From Candidatus Levyibacteriota bacterium (lineage in GTDB: Bacteria; Patescibacteriota; Microgenomatia; Levybacterales; UBA12049), in assembly GCA_016204465.1 (NCBI GenBank), contig JACQKQ010000003.1, positions 1 to 34,821 on the forward strand: DNA of 34,821 nucleotides, read 5' to 3'. Below, piece after piece: positions 1 through 8,356 of this stretch; position 1 is the first letter of the stretch, and each line of letters begins with the position of its first letter. A model generated the notes under the pieces. That model was not told where the DNA came from. It saw only the letters and a list, made by a program, of their open reading frames with translations, and did no database searches. The translations under genes and the position numbers were made by a program.

Positions 1-1422
1 CCCTTTCACAACCGTTTGTCTTTTTGCAAGAACGTAAAATTTTGTCATGTTTGACGGGCTGTCTTGTATGTTTTTCGCCAAGATATTCAAACCATTTTTT
101 TTAGCAGCAAGTTCTGGTGCAATATACCCATACTTTCTTTGTGAATGCTCAAGGACAGAGGTTGTGCTGGTCGCAGATTGTAGTTTTGCATTCGGTACGT
201 TTTTGTTGATCCATTGCTTGCATTGCGCAATTGCTTGCGGATGAGAAACAATCGCGTGGATATTAGTAAGTGTTTTTTCTTTTGATAAAAGACAGTGATT
301 AATTGGTATTGAGACTGATCCGACAACGAAAAGCGAGAATTCAATTAAATAGTCAAGCGTTCCTAGAACCGTTCCTTCTGTTGAGTTTTCTGCAGGGACA
401 ATTGCAAAATCAGCTTTTCCATCGGCAACATGCCTAAATAAATCAAAGAAGGTATCGCATGGAATTTTTTTATACGTTGACGCTTCAAACACCGCTTCGG
501 TTGCCTGATGTGAAAATGTGCCATATGGACCAAGATATGCAATCCGCGCGCCGGACGGTAATTTTCCTACAGGTATTTTTGTTGGCATAATTACAGCAAT
601 TTCATTAACTTGTTGGAGAATTTTATTTGTCTGTTGCGTTGAGAAATTTGCAAAATTGCGCGTTAATGCTTTTTCCTCTTTAAACATTGCATCAAATCCA
701 TTTTCGTTTTCTTTTTGAATGATTGTTAGCAATTTTTTTCCTTGTTCAAGCATTGCCTCAAGAACCGGTGGAAAATACGGATTGTAAAATTGAATGTCCT
801 TTATTAGCTGCATGTCTTGATGCATTACTCTTCCCATAACAAGCGACTGCAATCGAAAAATTGGTGTTAATAGCTTGCTTTCCAAAACTTTCTTTTGTTC
901 AAATATAATTTTCGCGTACAGTAAATTTATTGCATGGGTAAATGCTTGAATATAGGCCATTTGGTAATCATGCTCCTCTGCAGACATATAAATCACCTCT
1001 ATCCCCGAGTCTTTAAAAAGTTTCTCTAAGAAAATAACATGATTATTTTGTTTCTGTTTGCAAAAAACAATCTTTAGTCCTTGGCTAATTGTTGCTGTTG
1101 GGCCAAAAAGCGGGTGCATGCCAAGGGTCCCACACCCTGCGCTTTTCATTGTCTCAAGCGGCATCACTTTAAACGAGGTAAGGTCGGTGAGTAATGCGTG
1201 ATTATTTACATGAGGAATAATTTCTTGAATAACCTTCTGCGTTTGCCCTATGGGAACAGACACAATGACAATATCTCCTTTTTTTGCAATTTCCGAAGGT
1301 TTATTTTTTGATCTCCTTCCTGCAATCAAAACATTTAATCCTTTTTCTTCAAAGAAATGCTTAAACCACTGTCCCATTTTCCCCGTGCCGCCAACAATTG
1401 CAATAGTAGGTTTGCTCTTCAT
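1..1422 (-). CDS. TyrA-PheA fusion: prephenate dehydrogenase (N-term) + prephenate dehydratase (C-term), truncated by window edge
   Basis: Manual reverse-strand translation from ATG at 1422 is open to position 1 (474 codons): MKSKPTIAIVGGTGKMGQWFKHFFEEKGLNVLIAGRRSK... (Rossmann TyrA), ...GCGTLGMHPLFGPTATISQGLKIVF..., then ARIAYLGPYGTFSHQATEAVF...DFAIVPAENSTEGTVLGTLDYL...NHCLLS...ATSTTSVLEHSQRKYGYIAPELAAKKNGLNILAKNIQDSPSNMTKFYVLAK (prephenate dehydratase motifs). ATGA overlap with the aroC stop. Absent from the ORF track because no stop lies in the window. Confidence 0.93.
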   Translation of the reverse strand, partial: MKSKPTIAIVGGTGKMGQWFKHFFEEKGLNVLIAGRRSKNKPSEIAKKGDIVIVSVPIGQTQKVIQEIIPHVNNHALLTDLTSFKVMPLETMKSAGCGTLGMHPLFGPTATISQGLKIVFCKQKQNNHVIFLEKLFKDSGIEVIYMSAEEHDYQMAYIQAFTHAINLLYAKIIFEQKKVLESKLLTPIFRLQSLVMGRVMHQDMQLIKDIQFYNPYFPPVLEAMLEQGKKLLTIIQKENENGFDAMFKEEKALTRNFANFSTQQTNKILQQVNEIAVIMPTKIPVGKLPSGARIAYLGPYGTFSHQATEAVFEASTYKKIPCDTFFDLFRHVADGKADFAIVPAENSTEGTVLGTLDYLIEFSLFVVGSVSIPINHCLLSKEKTLTNIHAIVSHPQAIAQCKQWINKNVPNAKLQSATSTTSVLEHSQRKYGYIAPELAAKKNGLNILAKNIQDSPSNMTKFYVLAKRQTVVKG

Positions 1423-2549
1423 TTGTGCTGAATTTGTAATGAATTTTTGTAAGACACAAAATTTCGTTTCGTTTCTGTAATGCTGTCCCCTCCAAATTTC
1501 TCCAAAATTGCTTGTGCTAACACAAAAGCAAGCATGCTTTCTGAAACAACGCCTCCTCGCGCAACAACGGAAACGTCGGATCGCTCAATTGTTGCAGTTG
1601 TTGCTTTTTTTGTTATAATATCAATAGTTTCTAACGGGTCGTAGAGCGTTGAAAGTGGCTTGTGGTACACGCGGCAGACTATGTCTTCACCGTTTGTCAT
1701 TCCGCCTTCAATTCCTCCCATATTATTTGTCGTACGGTAAAAGGTATCATCTTTAACATAAATTCGGTCTTGTACTTCTTTTCCTGTTTTTGTAGATGCA
1801 TCGATTGCATTTCCTATTTCTACAGCTTTTACAGACGGGATGCTCATTAAAGTCTGTGCTATTCTGCCGTCAAGCTTTCTGTCGAAATGGACATGACTGC
1901 CAAGACCAACGGGAACATTTTGAGCAATAATTTCGACTACCCCGCCTAATGTATCTTTACTCGTCCTTGCATTTAGTATTTCTTGCTTCATTTGTTCACG
2001 CGCAATTTTATCAACGCAGTGGACATCAGGATCCTCCTCGTAAATTTTTTTTATTTCATCAAATGTATATATTCTCTGCGGTGCTTTTGCTTTTCCGATT
2101 TGCAGTGTGTGACTTGCAACCTCTATTCCAAATTCGGAAAGAAGTTTTTTGCACACTGCGCCAACAGCAACGCGCATCACTGTTTCGCGAGCGGATGCTC
2201 GTTCCAAAACACTTCTGACATCATCAAATCCATATTTTACAACTCCTGATAAATCCGCATGACCTGGACGAGGGCGCGTAACTTTTTCCTCCCATTTTGC
2301 CCGGTCAATGTTTTCAATAAGCAGAGCAATTGGGCTGCCGATAGTTTTACCCATGCGAACGCCGGACAAGATTTTTACCTCGTCTTTTTCTATTTTTGCC
2401 CGCCCGCCCCGACCAAAATCGTGCATGCGTTTTCGCAGTTCTTTATTAATGTCTTCGTGACTTACAGAAAGCCCGGCCGGTATGCCCTCAAGAATGGTAA
2501 CCTCTGCTATTCCGTGTGATTCTCCTGCTGTTAAAAATCGAAGTGTCAT
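1419..2549 (-). CDS. aroC: Chorismate synthase
   Basis: MTLRFLTAGESHGIAEVTILEGIPAGL...GGRAKIEKDEVKILSGVRMGKTIGSPIALLIEN...RPRPGHADLSGVVKYGFDDVRSVLERASARETVMRVAVGAV: canonical AroC motifs. Confidence 0.97.
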   Translation of the reverse strand: MTLRFLTAGESHGIAEVTILEGIPAGLSVSHEDINKELRKRMHDFGRGGRAKIEKDEVKILSGVRMGKTIGSPIALLIENIDRAKWEEKVTRPRPGHADLSGVVKYGFDDVRSVLERASARETVMRVAVGAVCKKLLSEFGIEVASHTLQIGKAKAPQRIYTFDEIKKIYEEDPDVHCVDKIAREQMKQEILNARTSKDTLGGVVEIIAQNVPVGLGSHVHFDRKLDGRIAQTLMSIPSVKAVEIGNAIDASTKTGKEVQDRIYVKDDTFYRTTNNMGGIEGGMTNGEDIVCRVYHKPLSTLYDPLETIDIITKKATTATIERSDVSVVARGGVVSESMLAFVLAQAILEKFGGDSITETKRNFVSYKNSLQIQHK

Positions 2550-3373
2550 TTTCTCTCCTTTGCTGCATTTTCTAAAGCACTTCTCATAACATCGGTTGGC
2601 GCTTTTACACCAGTAAAAAGTTCAAATTGTGGAATTGCCGTATATAATACCATTGTATCTCCGTATACTACTCTAGCACCTTGATTTTTTGCAAGCTGTA
2701 AAAATCTTGTTTCCTTTGGCGTATAGACAATGTCATATACTACTTGTTGCTTATTAAGATAATTAATTGGTATTGGTATTTCATTCTCCAAGGGATGCAT
2801 GCCAACAGACGTTGTATTAATAACTATATCAGCTCCTTGTATTTTGCTCTTCTCATGTAACGAAAATCCACCATCAAGATTAAATTCCTCTGAAAGTATT
2901 TTTGCTTTTTCAATTGTTCTATTAAAAACAAATACTGTTGCGCCTTCTCTTTTTAGTCCATACACAACCGCTCTTGCTGCTCCACCGGCGCCAAATACAG
3001 CAACTGTTTTGTTTGTAATTGATGTTACATGTTTTAATGCACCGACAGATCCATTCCAGTCTGTATTACTTCCTGTCAATACACCATTGTCGTTAACAAT
3101 AGTGTTCACTGCCCCAATTTTTTTTGCTGTTTCATCAACTGAATCAACATAACGCAAGACGTCAATTTTATGAGGGACAGTTACAACAATACCACGTACA
3201 TTAAGCGCTCGTAATCCATCTATTGCCTTTTGGATATTTTCAACTCGAAATGCAACATATACATAGTCAAGTCCAAGCGCCTTATATCCTGCATTATGCA
3301 TTACAGGAGATAATGAATGTTCTACAGGATTGCCAATTATGCAGCAAATTTTTGTCTTCGCACTAATAGACAT
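2546..3373 (-). CDS. aroE: Shikimate dehydrogenase
   Basis: CCIIGNPVEHSLSPVMHNAGYKALGLDYVYVAF...VTVPHK...GAVNTIV...GSNTDWNG...VFGAGGAARAVVYGL: AroE motifs. Confidence 0.96.
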   Translation of the reverse strand: MSISAKTKICCIIGNPVEHSLSPVMHNAGYKALGLDYVYVAFRVENIQKAIDGLRALNVRGIVVTVPHKIDVLRYVDSVDETAKKIGAVNTIVNDNGVLTGSNTDWNGSVGALKHVTSITNKTVAVFGAGGAARAVVYGLKREGATVFVFNRTIEKAKILSEEFNLDGGFSLHEKSKIQGADIVINTTSVGMHPLENEIPIPINYLNKQQVVYDIVYTPKETRFLQLAKNQGARVVYGDTMVLYTAIPQFELFTGVKAPTDVMRSALENAAKERK

Positions 3374-3878
3374 ACGTATCCTCCAAATCTGTTAAAATTG
3401 CTTCTGCAACTTTTTGCGCGCTAACGTGCTCGGTATCGACAACAACATCCGCGGCATTTTCATACAATTTTTGCCTTTCTTGCAATGTTACTTCCATGTC
3501 TTCTTTTCTCAATTTACCAGTAAGCGACGGACGATTTTTGTCATTGCCAATTCTTTTAAGTAATGTTGGAACGCTTACCGTTAACCAAAATAATTTACCG
3601 CTCTTTTTGAGCAGCGCAATATTTTTTGGGCTTACAACAACGCCGCCGCCAGTTGCAATAACAATGTTATCTTTTTCTGCAACTTCTTGCACAACTTCTG
3701 ACTCAATATTGCGAAAGAAGTCCCATCCGTGTTTTTCAATAATTTTTGGAATCGACATTTTTGCTTTTTCTCCAATTAATTTATCCGTTTCGATGAAATC
3801 TTTTTTTAAAATTTTAGCAAGTATTTTCCCGACAGTTGTTTTTCCAGATCCCCGCATACCGATTAACATAATATTCAT
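3363..3878 (-). CDS. aroK: Shikimate kinase
   Basis: MNIMLIGMRGSGKTTVGKILAKILKKDFIETDKLIGE...FFRNIESEVVQEV...IATGGGVV: shikimate kinase P-loop and GGGVV motifs, inside the shikimate cluster. Confidence 0.95.
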   Translation of the reverse strand: MNIMLIGMRGSGKTTVGKILAKILKKDFIETDKLIGEKAKMSIPKIIEKHGWDFFRNIESEVVQEVAEKDNIVIATGGGVVVSPKNIALLKKSGKLFWLTVSVPTLLKRIGNDKNRPSLTGKLRKEDMEVTLQERQKLYENAADVVVDTEHVSAQKVAEAILTDLEDTYVY

Positions 3879-5155
3879 ATTTTTTCTATTTTTGCACCAA
3901 CTGATTGTAAATCGTCAAAAAAATTTGGATACGACTTATTGACGACTTCTGCATTTTGAATAACTGTTTCTCCCTTTGCGCCAAGAGCCGCAATTGCAAA
4001 ACTCATTGCCACTCGATGATCGTTATGAGTTTCGATTTGAGCGCCATTTGGTTTTCCTCCCGCAATGTATAATGTTTTATTTTTATATGAACATTGTATG
4101 CCCATTTTTGCAAGTTCTTGTATAGTTGTGCTAATTCTATCGCTTTCCTTAAAACGGAGATGATCAATATCTCTTATTTTTGTATTTCCTTTTGCAAACG
4201 CTGCAATAACAGCGAGGGTTTGAACGGTGTCTGGTTGATTGCTCATAGACACATCAATAGCATTAAGCTCTTTGTTTCGTAAAACAGAAAAGCCATCGGC
4301 GTTTTGTTTTACAGCACATCCCATTTCTTCGAGTAGAAAAACGAATCGTTTATCTCCCTGCTCGGAATCAGTATTTAGATTTCTGACAGTTACGATTTGT
4401 TTTGTAATCGCCCCAGCGGCAAAAAAATATGCTGCAGATGAGTAGTCGCCTTCTACAGTATATTCTTGCGATTTATAAACTTGATTGTTTTGAACAACGA
4501 ATGTTTCAAAATTATTGTTTTCTACTTTTACTCCAAACGTTTTCATAAGGTCAATTGTTAATGCAACATACGGTTTTGACTTTAGTTTTCCATCAACATT
4601 GATTTCCATTGTCTTTTTTGCAAACGGAGCAATGAGCAAAAGCGCAGTTATATATTGCGAACTAATATTCCCAGAAATCGTAATGGTTCCACCGTTTAAT
4701 TTTCCTCCGTTAATAATAACAGGAGGGCAATCGTTGTTTTCTTGCGACCGCGCATTCACTCCAAGATATCGGAGTGCTGTAAGCAGATCGCCAATTGGTC
4801 GTTGACAAAGTCGTTTTTCTCCAGTAAGCGTTGTCGTACCATTCGCAAGCGCAGCGATTGCGGTGAGCATTCGTATGGACGACCCGGAATTCCCTAAAAA
4901 AATTGGTTTTTGTGGCGCAGTAAGTTTTCCTCCTGTGCCGCGAACGATAAGGTCGTTTCCCTTCTGTTCAATAATAATGCCAAGCGACCTTAATCCTTCA
5001 ATTGTATTTTTAGTATCATCAGATAAGAGTACATTTTTTAGATGCGATGTGCCATTGGCAAGGCTTGCTAAAATAATAGCTCGGTGTGTTACCGATTTTG
5101 ATGGCGGCGCGATGATTGTGCCGCTTACTTGAGATGGGAATATTTTAATATCCAT
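3875..5155 (-). CDS. aroA: 3-phosphoshikimate 1-carboxyvinyltransferase (EPSP synthase)
   Basis: APPSKSVTHRAIILASLANGTS...LGNSGSSIRMLTAIAAL...DHLRFKESDRI...DHRVAMSFAIAAL: AroA motifs. Confidence 0.97.
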   Translation of the reverse strand: MDIKIFPSQVSGTIIAPPSKSVTHRAIILASLANGTSHLKNVLLSDDTKNTIEGLRSLGIIIEQKGNDLIVRGTGGKLTAPQKPIFLGNSGSSIRMLTAIAALANGTTTLTGEKRLCQRPIGDLLTALRYLGVNARSQENNDCPPVIINGGKLNGGTITISGNISSQYITALLLIAPFAKKTMEINVDGKLKSKPYVALTIDLMKTFGVKVENNNFETFVVQNNQVYKSQEYTVEGDYSSAAYFFAAGAITKQIVTVRNLNTDSEQGDKRFVFLLEEMGCAVKQNADGFSVLRNKELNAIDVSMSNQPDTVQTLAVIAAFAKGNTKIRDIDHLRFKESDRISTTIQELAKMGIQCSYKNKTLYIAGGKPNGAQIETHNDHRVAMSFAIAALGAKGETVIQNAEVVNKSYPNFFDDLQSVGAKIEKI

Positions 5156-5256
5156 ATTAAAAATTAAAGATTAAAAATTAAAATGAAATATAAAAAATGA
5201 AAAAAATTTATTATTTTTACTTTGTATTTTTGCTATTTGATTTTTGATTTTTAATA
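5155..5256. repeat. AT-rich imperfect inverted repeat (A-rich arm / T-rich arm) between aroA and aroQ
   Basis: tattaaaaattaaagattaaaaattaaaatgaaatataaaaaatgaaaa ... tttattatttttactttgtatttttgctatttgatttttgatttttaata; the arms are near reverse complements. The T-rich arm also encodes the aroQ C-terminus (IKNQKSNSKNTK). Confidence 0.6.
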
Positions 5257-5678
5257 TGCTTAATGAGTTTAGCAAGCCCATCAATATAACTCTTTTCTCT
5301 TTTCCCCATGAATCGTTCTAGAACAATCCTATCTAACACATCAGTTTTTCGAAATGCTTCACGCTCTAAAATATTAGACAAATGCACTTCGACAATTGGC
5401 AATTTTGTATCAGTAAGCGCATCACGCAAGGAGTAGCCGTAGTGCGTAAGAGCGCCGGGATTTATCAAAATACCACTCGCATTTTTTGAGTATTTCTGCA
5501 AAAAATCAATGAGTACGCCTTCGTGGTTTGACTGGAAAAAAACAAGATCTATGCTTTCTTTCTGCGCAATATCTTTAAGCATTTCGTTAATTGCATCCAA
5601 TGTTACAGTTCCATACTGTGATACATCTCGTTTTCCAAGCATATTTAAATTTGGACCGTACAAGACCAGTATTTTCAT
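5217..5678 (-). CDS. aroQ: 3-dehydroquinate dehydratase, type II
   Basis: MKILVLYGPNLNMLGKRDVSQYGTVTLDAIN...FFQSNHEGVLIDFLQ...GILINPGALTHYGYSLRDAL...VEVHLSNILEREAFR: type II DHQase motifs. Confidence 0.96.
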   Translation of the reverse strand: MKILVLYGPNLNMLGKRDVSQYGTVTLDAINEMLKDIAQKESIDLVFFQSNHEGVLIDFLQKYSKNASGILINPGALTHYGYSLRDALTDTKLPIVEVHLSNILEREAFRKTDVLDRIVLERFMGKREKSYIDGLAKLIKHIKNQKSNSKNTK

Positions 5679-6739
5679 ATAAGTACTTTATGAAACGACT
5701 CTTCTATAATTTTTTTGTCAATGTTTTCAACAATACGCAATTTTCCAATCGCATCAAGAAGTACGAGTCGAAAATTTCCGCCAAAATTTTTTTTATCCTT
5801 TTTCATATGCTCTAATACATCGTTTTTAGAAAGATTTTTTATTGTTGTTGGAAGACCAAATTTGCGTAAAAGTACTATTGCTTGGTCCATTTCTTTTTTA
5901 GAAAACCCAGTTATTTTTGTACTTACTTCCATTGCGTAAACCATACCAATTGCTACTGCAAATCCATGAGGAATTTTTGCCATGAGTTCTATTGCGTGAC
6001 CAAATGAATGACCAAAATTTACTGCTGTACGTGTATTTGTTTTTTCTAGCGGGTCTTCTTGAATAATTTTCATTTTTAAATTCACAGATGTGTGAATTGC
6101 TTTTTTTAATACGTTGTTGTCAAGTTTAATAACCGTAGAAAGATAATTAAAAAAATGTCTATCAAAAGCAATGGCCATTTTAATTATCTCTGCCATACCA
6201 GAGGTAATTTGTTCTTGTGGGAGCAATGAAAGTACTAAAGGATCAATAATGATGGCGTTAGGCTGCTTTATAACACCAATAATGTTTTTATAGTCTGTTA
6301 TATTTACACCACCCTTCCCTCCAATGGCTGCATCTACCTGCGCAAGAAGAGTTGTTGGTATTAAAATACAATTTACTCCTCTATAATAAATGCCTCCGAC
6401 AAAAGTAGCAATGTCCGAAACTACGCCGCCACCAATACCAATAATTGTTGTTTTTCTGTCGCAGTTTTTTTCGATTAAAAAAGACAAGATATTTTCTATT
6501 GTGGAAAGCGACTTACTTGCTTCTCCGGTTTCTATAATAAAGATATGGACCGGCTTATTGAATTTTTGCAGCGATGTTTCCGCCTTTTTTCCAAATAATC
6601 GGTATGTTTCGGCATCGAAAAGAATAACATAGCTAGTTTGGTTTGTTGCATCAATAATTTCATGTAGGTTTTCTGTTGCGCCGTCATGGATGACAAGATC
6701 AGTTTGTTCTGTATGTATTATCGTATAACGTTTTTTCAT
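5675..6739 (-). CDS. aroB: 3-dehydroquinate synthase
   Basis: IGIGGGVVSDIATFVGGIYYRGVNCILIPTTLLAQVDAAIGGKGGVNITDYKNIIGVIKQP...NFGHSFGHAIE: AroB motifs. Confidence 0.97.
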   Translation of the reverse strand: MKKRYTIIHTEQTDLVIHDGATENLHEIIDATNQTSYVILFDAETYRLFGKKAETSLQKFNKPVHIFIIETGEASKSLSTIENILSFLIEKNCDRKTTIIGIGGGVVSDIATFVGGIYYRGVNCILIPTTLLAQVDAAIGGKGGVNITDYKNIIGVIKQPNAIIIDPLVLSLLPQEQITSGMAEIIKMAIAFDRHFFNYLSTVIKLDNNVLKKAIHTSVNLKMKIIQEDPLEKTNTRTAVNFGHSFGHAIELMAKIPHGFAVAIGMVYAMEVSTKITGFSKKEMDQAIVLLRKFGLPTTIKNLSKNDVLEHMKKDKKNFGGNFRLVLLDAIGKLRIVENIDKKIIEESFHKVLI

Positions 6740-6741
6740 AG

Positions 6742-7494
6742 TTACTTTAATTTTACTAATGTATCAAATTGTTCCCATGTAAGCTGCTGTTTTGCGTCTG
6801 TCATAGCATTTTTTGGGTCTGGGTGCACTTCGACAAGAAGCCCGTCAAATCCTTTGTTTATGGCTTCTTTGCCGAGTAGCATAACATTCTCAACGCTTCC
6901 TCCGGTATGCGATGGGTCAAACAGCATAGAAAGTTTGTACTTTTCTTTTACTATTTTTGTCATGTTATAATCAGGGACATTACGAAGTCCTAAAGGATTG
7001 TGTCCGTTTGCCAAAAAGCCTCTGTGGCACAAAATTAAGCGTTTTTTTGGAATTCCACCATGTAAGACATGTTCAATAATTCCTTCCCAATGCTCAAGGC
7101 TTGGCCATGGCTGGTTTTTTACCATAAGGTATACTCTGTCGCTTTTGGCGGCAACGCGAGCGATTTCCTGTTGGACATAGTGGTTTTGGTTTCGCGCGCC
7201 AATCCAAACAAGGAGTTTTGCTTTATTGTTCACATTCAATACAGCGTTCATGACTTTTTGCGCGTGTTCAGGCAAAATAACTTCTGTAGAAGGATTTACG
7301 CCTCGTTTTGCCGCTTCAACCAAAAGTTTTATTCCTTCTTCTTTGAGTCCATCAAAGCCAGGCTTGGTGCGCGGCTTCCAAAGACTAATGCGCAAGAAAT
7401 CAACCTGTCTCTTTTTTGCCTCTTTTACAGACGCTAAAATCTGCTCTTTAGATTCTGCGGCACACGGCCCGGCAATAATAATCTTAGATTTCAT
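6742..7494 (-). CDS. aroF: 3-deoxy-7-phosphoheptulonate (DAHP) synthase, type I-beta/KDO8P-synthase-like core, no fused regulatory or chorismate mutase domain
   Basis: IIIAGPCAAESKEQILASVKEAKKRQVDFLRISLWKPRTKPGFDGL...VWIGARNQNHYVQQEIA...LMVKNQPWPSLEHWEG...ILCHRGF...MLFDPSHTGG...VEVHPDPKNAMTDAKQQL; only 250 aa. Confidence 0.92.
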   Translation of the reverse strand: MKSKIIIAGPCAAESKEQILASVKEAKKRQVDFLRISLWKPRTKPGFDGLKEEGIKLLVEAAKRGVNPSTEVILPEHAQKVMNAVLNVNNKAKLLVWIGARNQNHYVQQEIARVAAKSDRVYLMVKNQPWPSLEHWEGIIEHVLHGGIPKKRLILCHRGFLANGHNPLGLRNVPDYNMTKIVKEKYKLSMLFDPSHTGGSVENVMLLGKEAINKGFDGLLVEVHPDPKNAMTDAKQQLTWEQFDTLVKLK

Positions 7495-7656
7495 AGTATT
7501 TTTCCCCGCCTAATCTTACTGTTCGTCTTACCTACATCCGATTATCCGCCTAACCTTAGCATTCGCCTTTTCAGTACTATTCGTACACGGCTCATACTGC
7601 GGTCTATGGCGGATTATGCATCTCTACACCTCACTTCGTATCGGCTAGAGCTGCAT
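7495..7656 (-). other. 162-nt non-coding segment between the aro attenuator and the DAHP synthase start, with imperfect direct repeats
   Basis: On the plus strand, ccgcctaatcttactgttcg (7506) and ccgcctaaccttagcattcg (7546) match at 16/20 with a 40-nt period; partial inverted repeats of ATAATCCGCC/GGCGGATAAT type. No ORF. Confidence 0.5.
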
Positions 7657-7683
7657 AAAAAAACCTCCCTTTTGAGGAGGTAG
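7657..7683 (-). terminator. Rho-independent terminator arm of the aromatic operon attenuator
   Basis: Minus strand: CTACCTCCTCAAAAGGGAGGTTTTTTT (ACCTCC/GGAGGT stem plus U7). Confidence 0.88.
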
Positions 7684-7704
7684 TTTTGCGTTACAAGCAC
7701 GAAC

Positions 7705-7761
7705 TTACCTCCCTATGAGGGAAGCAAAGAAAAAGTAAAACCAATTTTGTGCTTTATTCAT
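7705..7761 (-). CDS. Aromatic-rich attenuator leader peptide MNKAQNWFYFFFASLIGR
   Basis: ATG AAT AAA GCA CAA AAT TGG TTT TAC TTT TTC TTT GCT TCC CTC ATA GGG AGG TAA; W-F-Y-F-F-F run just upstream of competing hairpins and the terminator; first gene downstream is DAHP synthase. Confidence 0.9.
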   Translation of the reverse strand: MNKAQNWFYFFFASLIGR

Positions 7762-7770
7762 AGCTATTTG

Positions 7771-7799
7771 ATGTTACCAGATACTTTTTCTACTGTCAA
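7771..7799 (-). promoter_or_regulatory. Promoter of the aromatic operon leader (TTGACA-N17-TAACAT)
   Basis: -35 TTGACA at 7799..7794 overlaps the rplT TGA stop; 17-nt spacer; -10 TAACAT at 7776..7771; leader ATG 9 nt past the -10. Confidence 0.8.
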
Positions 7800-8158
7800 G
7801 TAGTTGCTGTTTTAATTTGATTAGTCTGTTTAACAATGTGTTTGAATGTTTGGGGGTCGTTAACGACAAGGTCGCTTAAGATTTTGCGGTTAAGGCTAAT
7901 ATTTGCTTTCTTAAGGTTATGCATGAAAACGCTGTAGGAGATACCTTCTTGCTTTACAGCTTCGCCGATACGAAGAATCCAAAGGGAACGAAAGTCCCGT
8001 TTACGAAGCTTTCGGCCATGAAATGCGTATTGGCCTTTGTGTAAAAGCGCTTCCTTCGCGACTTTTGTTAGCCTACTCTTTGTGCCTCTAAAGCCCCTTG
8101 TCTGCGCAAGCAGTTTTTTGTGCTTTCTTCGTGATACCGTTCCTCGTTTGATTCTCAT
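7796..8158 (-). CDS. rplT: 50S ribosomal protein L20
   Basis: MRIKRGTVSRRKHKKLLAQTRGFRGTKSRLTKVAKEALLHKGQYAFHGRKLRKRDFRSLWILRI: bL20. Confidence 0.98.
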   Translation of the reverse strand: MRIKRGTVSRRKHKKLLAQTRGFRGTKSRLTKVAKEALLHKGQYAFHGRKLRKRDFRSLWILRIGEAVKQEGISYSVFMHNLKKANISLNRKILSDLVVNDPQTFKHIVKQTNQIKTATT

Positions 8159-8167
8159 ACTCTATTA

Positions 8168-8356
8168 TTACGCTGCCCCCAGCATTTTTTTAATTTTTTT
8201 TGCGAATTTTCCCTGGAGTTGTCCTGGTTCTTTTTGCCGCCGAAGCCTCCTTTTTGATTTTTTTCGCAGCAAATGACCATGATATTGGTGTTCAAAAAGC
8301 ACCTTACCTTTTTTTGTAATTTTAAACCTTTTGCTGACTGACTTCTTGATTTTCAT
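8168..8356 (-). CDS. rpmI: 50S ribosomal protein L35
   Basis: MKIKKSVSKRFKITKKGKVLFEHQYHGHLLRKKSKRRLRRQ: bL35. Track start 8440 is over-extended; internal Met at 8356 fits the family and overlaps the infC 3' end. Confidence 0.92.
   Translation of the reverse strand: MKIKKSVSKRFKITKKGKVLFEHQYHGHLLRKKSKRRLRRQKEPGQLQGKFAKKIKKMLGAA

Noticed and set aside
7495-7656. Hidden coding sequence between the attenuator and DAHP synthase
   Set aside because: No sustained open frame or protein-like composition on either strand.
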